Source: Actinomadura rubrisoli (GTDB taxonomy: Bacteria > Actinomycetota > Actinomycetes > Streptosporangiales > Streptosporangiaceae). Taken from it: a stretch of 42,267 nucleotides of DNA. Made by a program: the position numbers and the translations under genes. This document shows, in pieces, positions 7,846 through 16,084 of this stretch (its first letter is position 1; each line of letters starts with the position of its first letter). A model generated the notes under the pieces. That model was not told the origin of the DNA, did not search any database, and was given only the letters and a program-made list of their open reading frames with translations. The stretch spans positions 802-43,068 of the forward strand of contig NZ_SMKU01000035.1 of NCBI RefSeq assembly GCF_004349215.1, read 5' to 3'.

Positions 7846-9003
7846 ATGGGGTCACAGCGATGGCGGCCGGATCGGCGCGCCGACCGCGGATGGGGCTGGA
7901 TCGGCATCGACGTCTTCGTCGCCTACGTCTCGGCGACGATCACCGTCGGCGCGTCCGACGTCACCGCGTCGGCCACCCACGGGCCGGCCGTGGTGCGGAT
8001 CGCGGCCGTGGTGTGGTTCGCCGCGATTGCGGGCCGCAGGCTCGCACCGGCGACCGCGTTGTGGGCCGCGGCGGCCGCGACGGTCGCGGTGGCGCTGACC
8101 GGCTACCCGCTGACCAACGTGTCCGCGGCGTCCGCGCTGGCCCTGACGATGGTCGTGCAGACCCGTCCCCGGGGCCGCGCGGCGGAGCTGTCCGCCCTGC
8201 CGGTGGCCGCGGCGCTCGTTGCGCTGGCCACCGAGAACATCCCGGCGTTCGTGTTCGGCGCCGTGCTGCACGGCGGCGCGCTGGTCGTCGGGGACGCCGC
8301 CCGGTCGCGGTGGGAGGCGGCGCGGGCGCTGCGGGCGCGCGAGGTCGAGCGGATCGCCGCGCTCCGCGAGCGGACCCTCGCCGACGAGCGCGCCCGGATG
8401 GCCCGCGAGCTGCACGACGCCGTCGGCCACGCGGTCACGATCATGGTGACCCACGCGGGCGCGGCCCGCCTCTCCCTCGGCTCCGGGCAGGAAGCCGGTG
8501 CCGGGCAGGACGTCGTCCGGTCGTCCCTGAGCCGGATCGAGGCCGCCGGGCGCGCCGCCCTCGCCGATCTCGACCGCGTTCTCGGCCTGCTCGGCCCGCA
8601 GGAGCGGCCGCCCGGCCTGGCCGAAGCGGTGCGCGGGCTGGTCGCCGTGCTGCCGGACGGCCTGCGGGCCGAGGTCGAGATCGCCGAGGACCTGCCGGAC
8701 GTGCCCGGGCCGGTCGCCGAGGCCCTGCGCCGCATCGTCCAGGAGTCGCTCACCAACGTCGTCCGACACGCCTCCGCGACGACCGTGCGGGTGCGCGTGG
8801 CCCGCGACGGCGACGCCGTAGAGGTGGCGGTCGCCGACGACGGGACGGGCGCTGCGCGCGGGCCGTCCCGGGCGGGACGGGGCCTGGCCGGGATGCGCGA
8901 GCGCGCCCGCGGGATCGGCGGCACCTGCGACGCCGGGCCCGCGCCCGGCGGGGGATGGCGGGTCGACGTCCGCGTCCCGCTCACCGGGCGGGCCGCCGCG
9001 TGA
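7846..9003 (+). CDS. NarL-type sensor histidine kinase (HisKA_3)
   Basis: The protein is 385 aa. About five hydrophobic segments fill residues 18-150. The dimerisation/phospho-acceptor motif is ERARMARELHDAVGHAVTIM with an intact His, and the ATPase domain has N-box VQESLTNVVRHA and ADDGTG...GRGLAGMRERA. It therefore looks catalytically complete. The start is the ATG at 7846, probably leaderless. The gene overlaps the response regulator by GTGA, so the two form a cognate pair. The very short loops between membrane segments suggest that it senses the membrane or a membrane-embedded ligand. Confidence 0.93.
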   Translation: MGSQRWRPDRRADRGWGWIGIDVFVAYVSATITVGASDVTASATHGPAVVRIAAVVWFAAIAGRRLAPATALWAAAAATVAVALTGYPLTNVSAASALALTMVVQTRPRGRAAELSALPVAAALVALATENIPAFVFGAVLHGGALVVGDAARSRWEAARALRAREVERIAALRERTLADERARMARELHDAVGHAVTIMVTHAGAARLSLGSGQEAGAGQDVVRSSLSRIEAAGRAALADLDRVLGLLGPQERPPGLAEAVRGLVAVLPDGLRAEVEIAEDLPDVPGPVAEALRRIVQESLTNVVRHASATTVRVRVARDGDAVEVAVADDGTGAARGPSRAGRGLAGMRERARGIGGTCDAGPAPGGGWRVDVRVPLTGRAAA

Positions 9004-9683
9004 TCCGGGTCGTGATCGCCGACGACGAGGAGCTGATGCGCGGCGGCCTGCGCGTCATGCTGGAGACCCAGCCCGACATCACGGTCGTCGGCGAGGCCGC
9101 CGACGGCGCGCGCGCCGTCCTGCTCGCCCGGACCACCGCGCCCGACGTCGTCCTGATGGACGTGCGGATGCCCGTCAAGGACGGCGTCGCCGCCACCGCC
9201 GAGATCACAGCCGCGGGGACCGCGACCCGCGTCCTGGTGCTGACCACCTTCGAGCTGGACGAGTACGTGTTCGCCGCCGTCCGCGCGGGCGCGAGCGGCT
9301 TCCTGCTCAAGCGCACCCCGCCGGAGACCCTCATCGAGGGGATCCGGACGATCGCCGCGGGGGAGGGGCTCCTCGGCCCCTCGGTGACCCGGCGGCTCCT
9401 CGGCGAGTTCGCCCGCACCTCGCCCCCGCCCCCGGGCCCGGAGGTCCGGCGCCGCCTGGACCGGCTGACCGGGCGGGAGCGGGAGGTGCTGCTGCTGATG
9501 GCCCGCGGCCTGTCCAACGCCGAGATCTCCCGCCTCCTCCACGTCGCGGAGGCCACGACGAAGACGCACGTCAAGCGCATCCTCGCCAAGCTCGCGCTCC
9601 GCGACCGGATCCAGGCGGTGGTGTTCGCCTACGACCACGGGCTCGTCCGCCCCCGACCGGGTGAGCCCGGCGAGGCACCCTGA
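9000..9683 (+). CDS. NarL/LuxR-family response regulator
   Basis: The protein is 227 aa from the GTG at 9000, which overlaps the kinase stop. The receiver has ADDEE, phospho-acceptor Asp in VVLMDVRMP, Thr in VLTTFE and Lys in FLLKRTPPE. A short proline-rich linker leads to a LuxR-type helix-turn-helix (LTGREREVLLLMARGLSNAEIS, then ATTKTHVKRIL). It is the cognate regulator of the preceding kinase. Its last codons overlap an alternative, less likely start of the polymerase gene. Confidence 0.94.
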   Translation: MIRVVIADDEELMRGGLRVMLETQPDITVVGEAADGARAVLLARTTAPDVVLMDVRMPVKDGVAATAEITAAGTATRVLVLTTFELDEYVFAAVRAGASGFLLKRTPPETLIEGIRTIAAGEGLLGPSVTRRLLGEFARTSPPPPGPEVRRRLDRLTGREREVLLLMARGLSNAEISRLLHVAEATTKTHVKRILAKLALRDRIQAVVFAYDHGLVRPRPGEPGEAP

Positions 9684-9695
9684 TCCCGGGCTATG

Positions 9696-9709
9696 CGAAC
9701 ATATGTTCG
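9696..9709 (+). promoter_or_regulatory. LexA (SOS) box overlapping the dinB start codon
   Basis: CGAACATATGTTCG is a perfect palindrome matching the actinobacterial/Gram-positive LexA box (GAAC-N4-GTTC). The ATG at 9703 sits in its centre. TATGCG at 9692-9697 could serve as the -10 element, which would put the transcript start at or next to the ATG. LexA binding would then block both the promoter and the start site. Confidence 0.85.
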
Positions 9710-10884
9710 TGTCCGCCGGAGCGACGATCCTGCATGCCGACCTGGACGCGTTCTACGCGTCGGTCGAGCAGCGCGACGACCCCGCCCTGCGCGGGCGGCC
9801 GGTGATCGTCGGGGCGGGCGTGGTCCTGGCGGCCAGCTACGAGGCCAAGGCGTACGGGGTGCGGACCGCGATGAGCGGCGGGCAGGCCCGGCGGCTCTGC
9901 CCGCGCGCGATCGTCGTCCGGCCCCGGATGAGCGCCTACACCGCGGCGAGCCGCGCGGTGTTCGCGGTGTTCCGGGCCACGACCCCGCTGGTCGAGGGCC
10001 TGTCGATCGACGAGGCGTTCCTCGACGTGGACGGGCTGCGCGGCGAGCCCGCCGGGATCGCGGCGCGGCTGCGGCGGGACGTCGCCGAGGAGATCGGGCT
10101 GCCGATCACGGTCGGGGTGGCGCGCACCAAGTTCCTCGCCAAGGTGGCCAGCGGCGTCGCCAAGCCGGACGGGCTGCTGGTGGTGCCGCCGGACGGCGAG
10201 CTGGACTTCCTGCGCCCGCTGCCCGTCCGGCGGCTGTGGGGCGTCGGGCCCGCCACCGCGGCCAAGCTCGCGAACCTCGGCATCGGGACGGTCGGCGACG
10301 TGGCGGACGCGCCGGAGGGCACGCTGGTGTCGCTGCTCGGCCCGGCGGCCGGGCGGCACCTGTCGGCCCTGGCCCGCAACCGCGACCCGCGCCCCGTCCG
10401 CACCGGGGTCCGGCGCCGCTCGATGGGCGCGCAGCGGGCGCTGGGCCGCCGCCGGCGGTCCCGCGCGGAGGTGGAGGTCATCGTGGTCGGGCTGGTCGAC
10501 CGGCTCGCGGGCAGGCTGCGGGCGGCCCGGCGGGTGTGCCGGACGGTCACGCTGCGCCTGCGGTTCGACGACTTCGCCCGGGCCACCCGCTCGCACACGC
10601 TGCCCCAGGCCACCGCCGAGACCCCGGTGATCCTGGACGCGGCGCGGGACCTGCTCGCCGCAGCCGCACCCATGATCGGCAGCCGGGGCCTCACGCTGGT
10701 CGGGGTGTCCCTCGGCAACCTGCACGACGACGCCGCCGTGCAGCTCGCGCTCCCGTTCGACCAGGCGATGGCGCTGGACGCGGCGGTCGACGGCGTCCGC
10801 GACCGGTTCGGCTCGTCCGCGATCACGCGCGCCGCCCTGCTGGGCCACGACCAGGCCCCGCCCATGCCAATGCTCCCCGACTGA
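9703..10884 (+). CDS. dinB: DNA polymerase IV, Y-family translesion polymerase
   Basis: The protein is 393 aa from the ATG at 9703, which gives the canonical opening ILHADLDAFYASVEQRDDP. Family features are the catalytic carboxylates (ADLDAF and LSIDEAFLDV), the steric-gate region FYASVEQ, helix-hairpin-helix LWGVGPATAAKLANLGI, a little-finger domain, and a C-terminal QLALPF, a good match to a beta-clamp binding motif. It performs error-prone synthesis past damaged bases. The palindromic LexA box across its start indicates SOS induction. An ATG-like start at 9661 within the upstream gene would add residues with no family match and is rejected. Confidence 0.96.
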   Translation: MFVSAGATILHADLDAFYASVEQRDDPALRGRPVIVGAGVVLAASYEAKAYGVRTAMSGGQARRLCPRAIVVRPRMSAYTAASRAVFAVFRATTPLVEGLSIDEAFLDVDGLRGEPAGIAARLRRDVAEEIGLPITVGVARTKFLAKVASGVAKPDGLLVVPPDGELDFLRPLPVRRLWGVGPATAAKLANLGIGTVGDVADAPEGTLVSLLGPAAGRHLSALARNRDPRPVRTGVRRRSMGAQRALGRRRRSRAEVEVIVVGLVDRLAGRLRAARRVCRTVTLRLRFDDFARATRSHTLPQATAETPVILDAARDLLAAAAPMIGSRGLTLVGVSLGNLHDDAAVQLALPFDQAMALDAAVDGVRDRFGSSAITRAALLGHDQAPPMPMLPD

Positions 10885-10901
10885 CCCGCCCGGGGCCGTT
10901 C

Positions 10902-11918
10902 TCATTCCTGGGTCGTGATTCCCAGGCCGTCGGCGCCCACCTGGACGGCCGACTCGTCCAGGACGGCCTCGCGGATCGGCTGCATCCGCCCGTCCAGGTC
11001 CAGGACGGGGGAGGCCTCCTTGTACCAGGACTCGATGACCGCGTTGCCCCAGAAGTCGCGGCGGCGGTCGTCGTGGACGTTCCACCGGTACGTCTCGTGG
11101 TCGGGGTCGCCGGTGTAGTAGTCGGAGGTGTAGATCTCCACGCGGTGGCCGTCGGGGTCGCGGAGGTAGACGTAGAAGGCGTTGGAGACGCCGTGGCGGC
11201 CCGGGCCGCGCTCGATGTGGTGCTCCTTGCCGAGCGAGCCGAAGACGTCGGCGGTGTGCAGGACCTGGTGGGACTCGTGGGTCGCCATCCCGATGTGGTG
11301 CAGGCGGGGCCCGGCCCCGCCGGTGAACGCCACGTCGTGGACGGTCTGCTTGCGGAACATCCACGCCGCGTACAGCTCGTGCTGGTCGCCCTCGATGGTC
11401 TCCGAGCACCCGAATCCGAGGGACCGGTAGTGCTCGTAGGCGGCGGGGATGTCGGGCGTGCAGATGTTGAAGTGGTCCAGCCGGGCGATGCGGGCGCCGC
11501 GGTGCAGGTCGTAGCGCTGGATGAGGCGCTCGCCGCGGGCGATGCCGTGGAAGAACTCCACCGTGAACCCGAGCGGGTCGACGACGCGGACCGCGTCGCC
11601 GACGCCGTGGGTGCCCGTCCCGGCGGGGACGCGGCGGACCGGCCGCCCGAGCCCGCCGAAGAACCGCTCGGCGCGGTCGAGGTCCTCGGGGGCGCGGACC
11701 CGGTAGGCCAGATGGTCGAGCGCGGCGGCCGGTCCGGCGCGCAGGACGAGGGAGTGGTGGGTCAGCTCGTCGGTGCCCCGCAGGTAGAGGGTGTCGCCGT
11801 CCTCGTGCTGGACGTGCAGGCCGAGCATGTTCACCCAGAACCAGCGGGCCGCGGCCAGGTCCGTGACGGCCAGCTGCGCGTAGGCGGACCGGATGACATC
11901 GGGGGGAGGAGTGTTCAC
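10902..11918 (-). CDS. hpaD: Homoprotocatechuate (3,4-dihydroxyphenylacetate) 2,3-dioxygenase
   Basis: The protein is 338 aa from GTG 11918, with AAGGAGG just upstream. It is an extradiol dioxygenase of the vicinal-oxygen-chelate fold with an N-terminal pseudo-domain and a catalytic C-terminal one. Expected metal ligands are His149 (RLDHFN), a His of the 207/208 pair (RLHHIG) and Glu261 (HRVEIYTSDYYTGD); His194 (VHDVAFTGG) matches the acid/base His of the family. The opening VIRSAYAQLAVTDL and the C-terminal WNVHDDRRRDFWGN region resemble Arthrobacter/Brevibacterium homoprotocatechuate dioxygenases (Mn or Fe). It would open the ring of 3,4-dihydroxyphenylacetate or a close analogue to the semialdehyde oxidised by the next enzyme. 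It is the last gene of its operon. Confidence 0.9.
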   Translation of the reverse strand: MNTPPPDVIRSAYAQLAVTDLAAARWFWVNMLGLHVQHEDGDTLYLRGTDELTHHSLVLRAGPAAALDHLAYRVRAPEDLDRAERFFGGLGRPVRRVPAGTGTHGVGDAVRVVDPLGFTVEFFHGIARGERLIQRYDLHRGARIARLDHFNICTPDIPAAYEHYRSLGFGCSETIEGDQHELYAAWMFRKQTVHDVAFTGGAGPRLHHIGMATHESHQVLHTADVFGSLGKEHHIERGPGRHGVSNAFYVYLRDPDGHRVEIYTSDYYTGDPDHETYRWNVHDDRRRDFWGNAVIESWYKEASPVLDLDGRMQPIREAVLDESAVQVGADGLGITTQE

Positions 11919-11927
11919 GGGCCCTCC

Positions 11928-13424
11928 TTAGGCTCCGAAGCGAGGCGTGTGGACCTCGCCGAGCATGACGTGCACGATCTTGGACTCGGAGAAGAAGTCG
12001 ATGCTGTGCGCGCCGCCCTCGCGTCCGACGCCCGAATCCTTGACACCGCCGAACGGGGTTCGCAGGTCGCGGACGTTATGCGAGTTGACCCAGACCATAC
12101 CCGAGGCGACCGCGTGGGCGATGCGGTGGCCGCGCTTGAGGTCGCCCGTCCAGACGTAGGCGGCGAGGCCGTAGCGGGTGGCGTTGGCCAGCTCGATCGC
12201 CTCGGCCTCGTCGTCGAAGGGCGCGGCGGCCACGACCGGGCCGAAGATCTCCTCCTGGAAGATCCGGGCGTCGCGGGGGACGTCGGCGAAGACGGTGGGC
12301 TGGAGGTAGTTGCCCTCGGGCAGGTGGCCGGGGCGGCCGCCGCCCGCGATCAGCTTGGCCTCCCGCTGGCCGATCTCGACGTAGTCCAGCACCCGGGCGT
12401 AGTGCTCGGGGTGGACGAGCGCGCCGACCTCGGTGGCGGGGTCGGACGGCGGCCCGACCCTGACCTTCTCGGCGCGCTCGGCGAGGCGGCGGGTGAACTC
12501 CTCGTAGACGGGGCTCTCCACCAGGACGCGGGAGCCCGCCGTGCAGCGCTCCCCGTTCAGGGAGAACACCCCGAACAGGACCGAGTCCAGGGCCGCGTCG
12601 AGGTCGGCGTCGGCGAACACCACCACGGGCGACTTGCCGCCCAGCTCCATCGACAGGGCCTTCAGGCCGTCGGCGGAGCAGCGCATGATGTGGCGGCCGG
12701 TGTCGGTGGAGCCGGTGAACGACAGCAGCGGCACGTCCGGGTGGTCGACGAGGGCCTGTCCGGCCACCTCGCCGATCCCGTGGACGATGTTGACCACCCC
12801 GGCGGGGACGCCGGCCTCGGTGAAGATCTCCGGCCACAGGCCCGCCGACAGCGGCGTCCACTCGGCGGGCTTGAGCACCAGGGTGCAGCCGGACGCCAGC
12901 GCCGGGGCGAGCTTCCAGCTCTCCAGCATGAACGGGGTGTTCCAGGGGGTGATCAGCCCGGCGACCCCGGCGGCGGTCCGCACGACGTAGTTGATCTGCT
13001 GGTCGCCGACCCGGTACGCCTCCTCGCCGAGCGCGACGATCACGTCGGCGAAGTAGCGGAAGTTCTCGGCGGCGCGGCGGGCCTGGCCCCGCGCCTGCGT
13101 GATCGGCAGGCCGGAGTCGAAGGACTCCAGCTCGGCCAGCCGGTCCTCGCGCGCCTCGACCGCGTCGGCGATGCGGATGAGGATGGTGGCGCGCTCGCGG
13201 TTGCCCAGCGCCGACCAGCCGGGGAACGCCGCGCCCGCCGCGGCGACGGCGCGGTCGACGTCGGCGGGGCCGCCCGCGGCGGCGGTGGCGTAGCGGGTGT
13301 TGGAGACGGGGTCGGTGACGTCGAAGACCGCGCCGCCGGCGCTGTCGGCGAACTCGCCGCCGATCCAGTGCCGGATGTGCTCCGGCAGGCCGGCGGGGCG
13401 GGCGGAGGTGGAGGGGACGGGCAT
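11928..13424 (-). CDS. hpaE: 5-carboxymethyl-2-hydroxymuconate semialdehyde dehydrogenase
   Basis: The protein is 498 aa, normal for the aldehyde dehydrogenase superfamily. Residues visible are Asn162 (PWNTP), Lys185 (LKPAEWTPL), Glu260 (SMELGGKSP) and the nucleophile Cys294 (NGERCTAGSR), so it appears active. The neighbouring homoprotocatechuate dioxygenase, nine bases downstream, points to oxidation of the ring-cleavage semialdehyde to 5-carboxymethyl-2-hydroxymuconate with NAD. The TAA stop forms part of the dioxygenase ribosome-binding site, indicating tight translational coupling. Confidence 0.9.
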   Translation of the reverse strand: MPVPSTSARPAGLPEHIRHWIGGEFADSAGGAVFDVTDPVSNTRYATAAAGGPADVDRAVAAAGAAFPGWSALGNRERATILIRIADAVEAREDRLAELESFDSGLPITQARGQARRAAENFRYFADVIVALGEEAYRVGDQQINYVVRTAAGVAGLITPWNTPFMLESWKLAPALASGCTLVLKPAEWTPLSAGLWPEIFTEAGVPAGVVNIVHGIGEVAGQALVDHPDVPLLSFTGSTDTGRHIMRCSADGLKALSMELGGKSPVVVFADADLDAALDSVLFGVFSLNGERCTAGSRVLVESPVYEEFTRRLAERAEKVRVGPPSDPATEVGALVHPEHYARVLDYVEIGQREAKLIAGGGRPGHLPEGNYLQPTVFADVPRDARIFQEEIFGPVVAAAPFDDEAEAIELANATRYGLAAYVWTGDLKRGHRIAHAVASGMVWVNSHNVRDLRTPFGGVKDSGVGREGGAHSIDFFSESKIVHVMLGEVHTPRFGA

Positions 13425-13488
13425 CGATGCTCTCTTCCGGGTCGGTTGCGGGCGGCGGGAACGCGGGGCGGACCGCCGTGGGAGCGGG

Positions 13489-14409
13489 TCAGATCGCCGC
13501 GGTGAGGTCGCCGCCCTGGTCGAGCAGGGCGCGGATGCGCGCCAGGGCCTCGTCGGACGGCGCGGCGAGCGGCGGCCGGACGTGCCCGGACGGGATCCGC
13601 CCCTGCCGCTCCAGCACCCACTTGGCGGGCGCCGGGTTGGTCTCGACGAACAGCAGGTCGACGAGGGGGTGCAGGCGGTAGTGCAGGTCGCGGGCGGCGG
13701 CGTGGTCCCCGGCCGTCCACAGCTCGTACATCCGGGCGACGGCCGCGGGCGCGAGGTTGGTGACGGCGCTGACGAACCCGGCGCCGCCGAGGGCGAGCAG
13801 GGGCAGGCACAGCAGCTCGATGCCGGACCAGACGAGCAGCTCGGGCCCGCAGGCGTGCAGGACGCGGGAGAAGTGCTCGAAGTCCTTGGTCGTCTCCTTG
13901 ATCCCGACGATGTTGTCGAAGTCGGCGAAGAGCCGGCGGACGGTCTCGGGGGCGATGTCCACGGCCGTCCTGGACGGGACGTTGTAGACCACGAGCGGCA
14001 GGTCGGGGAACTCGCGCGCGACGGTGGCGTACCAGCGGTACAGGGCCTCCTGCGTGGGCCGCGCGTAGTAGGGGGTGATCACCAGGGCGGCGTCCGCGCC
14101 GGCGTCGCGGGCGGCGGCGGTGAGCTCCAGGGTCTCCTCCAGCTTGGCCGCGCCGGTCCCCGGCAGGAACGGGACGCGGTCGGCGACCTCGTCCGCGGCG
14201 GTGCGGATGGCCAGAACGCGCTCGGCGACCGTCTGGCTGCTGGGCTCCCCGGTCGAGCCGCCGAGCGAGATCCCGTGCGAGCCGGACTCCAGCTGCCAGC
14301 GGATCAGTCCGCGCAGCGCGTCGTGGTCGACGGCCCCCTCGGTCGTGAACGGCGTGACGACGGGCGCGATGGACCCGCGGATGGTGGACGGGTCGGTGCG
14401 GAACTTCAC
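13489..14409 (-). CDS. DapA-family pyruvate aldolase/lyase in the meta-cleavage operon
   Basis: The protein is 306 aa from GTG 14409 with GAGGAG upstream. It has a class I TIM-barrel of the dihydrodipicolinate synthase/N-acetylneuraminate lyase family: GGSTGE at 50-55, Tyr pair in ITPYYARPTQ, Tyr142 in VYNVPSRT, and Schiff-base Lys171 in GIKETTKD. Because it sits between ring-cleavage genes, it is more likely a catabolic pyruvate-releasing aldolase or hydratase-aldolase than the lysine-biosynthesis enzyme. In enteric homoprotocatechuate pathways the last aldolase (HpaI) is an unrelated metal-dependent enzyme and no HpaI or HpaH is visible here, so this protein may replace one of them. The assignment of the exact step is inference. 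Confidence 0.85.
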   Translation of the reverse strand: MKFRTDPSTIRGSIAPVVTPFTTEGAVDHDALRGLIRWQLESGSHGISLGGSTGEPSSQTVAERVLAIRTAADEVADRVPFLPGTGAAKLEETLELTAAARDAGADAALVITPYYARPTQEALYRWYATVAREFPDLPLVVYNVPSRTAVDIAPETVRRLFADFDNIVGIKETTKDFEHFSRVLHACGPELLVWSGIELLCLPLLALGGAGFVSAVTNLAPAAVARMYELWTAGDHAAARDLHYRLHPLVDLLFVETNPAPAKWVLERQGRIPSGHVRPPLAAPSDEALARIRALLDQGGDLTAAI

Positions 14410-14456
14410 GTGGTCTGCTCCTCGGATCGGTGGGAGGTCGGATCGGGGGGAGGCGG

Positions 14457-15887
14457 TCAGCGGCCCTCGCGGCGCCAGGTCTCGTACTCCTCGCGCCGGC
14501 CGGGACCGAGCGGGTAGAGGCCCTCGATGGGCTCGCCGGCGGCGACGCGCTCGGTGATGAAGCGTTCCTGCGCCTCCTGCTCGATCGCGTCCTCGACGAG
14601 GTCGGCGACGAGATCGGGAGGGACGACGACCACGCCGTCGGCGTCGCCGACCAGGATGTCGCCCGGCTGCACCAGCGCCCCGCCGCAGGCGATCGGGACG
14701 CCGGTGTCCCAGGGGACGTGGCGGCGGCCGAGGACGGCGGGGTGGGCGCCGCCGTGGAAGACGGGCAGGCCGAGGCCCGCGACCGTCGCGCTGTCGCGCA
14801 GGCCCCCGTCGGTGACGACCCCGGCCGCGCCGCGCATCCTGGCCCGCAGCGCCAGGATGTCGCCGATCGTGCCCGAGGACGGGTCGCGCCGCGCGTCCAT
14901 GACCAGGACCTGGCCTGGGCGCAGCTCCTCGATGGCGCGCTTCTGGGCGTTCATGCCGCCGCCGTACCGCTTGAACAGGTCCTCGCGGAGCGGAAGGTAA
15001 CGCAGCGTGTGCGCGGTCCCGACCATCTTGGCGTCGCCGTCCGCGGGGTGGACACCGTCGATGGTCATGTGCTGGAGGCCGCGCTTGCGGAGCTGGGAGC
15101 TGAGGGTGGCGGTCGACAGGCCGCGCAGCGCCTCGGCGGTCGCCTCGTCCAGTGCGGGCCTCGCCTCGTGCGCCGGGCCCCAGGCGTCCGCGCGCACCGC
15201 GTCGTCGACGCGGGGCATGGCGCCCCAGCCTTCGAGCGGGCGGTCCGCCTCGGACACCGTGTTGCGGAGCCGTCCGGTGGACAGGTCCCCGGCGGTCACC
15301 TCGACCTCGACGGTGTCGCCGGGGGAGACGACCGACGCCCCGCCCGGGGTGCCGGTGAGGATGACGTCACCGGCCTCCAGGGTGACGAGCCGGGAGAGGT
15401 CGGCGATCAGCGTGGCGAACGGGAACAGGAGTGTGTCGGTCGTGTCGTCCTGCACCCGCTCCCCGTTCACCCAGGTGCTCACGCGCAGCGCGGCGGGGTC
15501 GAGCCGCCGCGCGTCGAGCAGGCGCGGGCCGATCGGGGTGAAGCCGTCGGAGCCCTTGGAGCGCAGGTTGGAGCCGCGGTCGGCGTAGCGCAGGTCGTGG
15601 ACGCCCGCGTCGTTGGCCGCGGTCACCCACCCGACGTGCCGCCACGCCTCGCCGGGGGTGACCCGGCGCGCGCGCTCGCCGATGACCAGGGCGATCTCGC
15701 CCTCGAAGGTCATCAGCTCGCAGCCGGCCGGGCGGACCAGCGCGTCGCCGGTCCCCGCGAGGGAGGACGGCGGCTTGAGGAAGTACGAGGGCTCGGCCGG
15801 GACGCGTCCGCGCTCCTTCGCCCGGGAGGGGAAGTTGAGGTGGACGGCGATGATCTTCGAGGGCCGGTTGCCCAGGGGGTGCGGCAC
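14457..15887 (-). CDS. Two-domain fusion: FAH-type isomerase/decarboxylase plus RraA-like aldolase
   Basis: The protein is 476 aa from GTG 15887, with AGGAGA upstream. Residues 1-215 are a fumarylacetoacetate-hydrolase domain: metal ligands Glu62 and Glu64 (FEGEIALVIG), Asp93 (AANDAGVHDLR), KGSDGFTPIGP and LTGTPGG. HpaG-type enzymes of this fold decarboxylate and isomerise the homoprotocatechuate ring-fission product. Residues 250-476 are an RraA/4-hydroxy-4-methyl-2-oxoglutarate aldolase-like domain with GDILALRAR and VVTDGGLRD, which contains the Arg-Asp pair used by active HMG aldolases but often lost in non-enzymatic RraA proteins. The fusion suggests channelling of consecutive 2-oxo-acid steps. 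It is the first gene of the operon, with a GntR-type site 48 bp upstream. Confidence 0.88.
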   Translation of the reverse strand: MPHPLGNRPSKIIAVHLNFPSRAKERGRVPAEPSYFLKPPSSLAGTGDALVRPAGCELMTFEGEIALVIGERARRVTPGEAWRHVGWVTAANDAGVHDLRYADRGSNLRSKGSDGFTPIGPRLLDARRLDPAALRVSTWVNGERVQDDTTDTLLFPFATLIADLSRLVTLEAGDVILTGTPGGASVVSPGDTVEVEVTAGDLSTGRLRNTVSEADRPLEGWGAMPRVDDAVRADAWGPAHEARPALDEATAEALRGLSTATLSSQLRKRGLQHMTIDGVHPADGDAKMVGTAHTLRYLPLREDLFKRYGGGMNAQKRAIEELRPGQVLVMDARRDPSSGTIGDILALRARMRGAAGVVTDGGLRDSATVAGLGLPVFHGGAHPAVLGRRHVPWDTGVPIACGGALVQPGDILVGDADGVVVVPPDLVADLVEDAIEQEAQERFITERVAAGEPIEGLYPLGPGRREEYETWRREGR

Positions 15888-15934
15888 AGGGGCTCTCCTG
15901 TTGGGAACGGAAGCGAACCTCAGGGGTCAAAAGT

Positions 15935-15947
15935 AAATCGTATATGA
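15935..15947 (-). promoter_or_regulatory. GntR-type operator, site 1
   Basis: The plus strand reads AAATCGTATATGA, containing TCGTATATGA. It lies 48 bp upstream of the FAH-RraA start and shares the core TCGTATNNGA with three other sites in the island. The core fits the TNGTNNNACNA-like half-palindromes bound by FCD-type GntR regulators. Confidence 0.6.
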
Positions 15948-16047
15948 AGTCATGCACGATGACGAGGGTGCAATGTGAGTCACTTCGATCGTTCCAACCA
16001 GGCGGGCACGGAGGAGGGGGAGCGACCCGCCCGTACAGTATGATCGC

Positions 16048-16060
16048 AAATCGTATGCGA
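16048..16060 (+). promoter_or_regulatory. GntR-type operator, site 2
   Basis: AAATCGTATGCGA contains TCGTATGCGA, whose TCG/CGA ends are perfectly palindromic. It lies 25 bp before the start of the hydrolase-GntR operon and downstream of a possible -10 element TACAGT (16034-16039), a position suited to repression and autoregulation. Confidence 0.6.
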
Positions 16061-16084
16061 AATCCTCTAGGAGGTGCTTGAAGG

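Noticed and set aside
9693..13505. A 1270-codon open frame on the plus strand across dinB, hpaD and hpaE
   Set aside because: Its product is low-complexity Arg/Ala/Gly/Pro sequence, and the opposite strand and dinB frame carry clear enzyme motifs. It is a GC-bias shadow.
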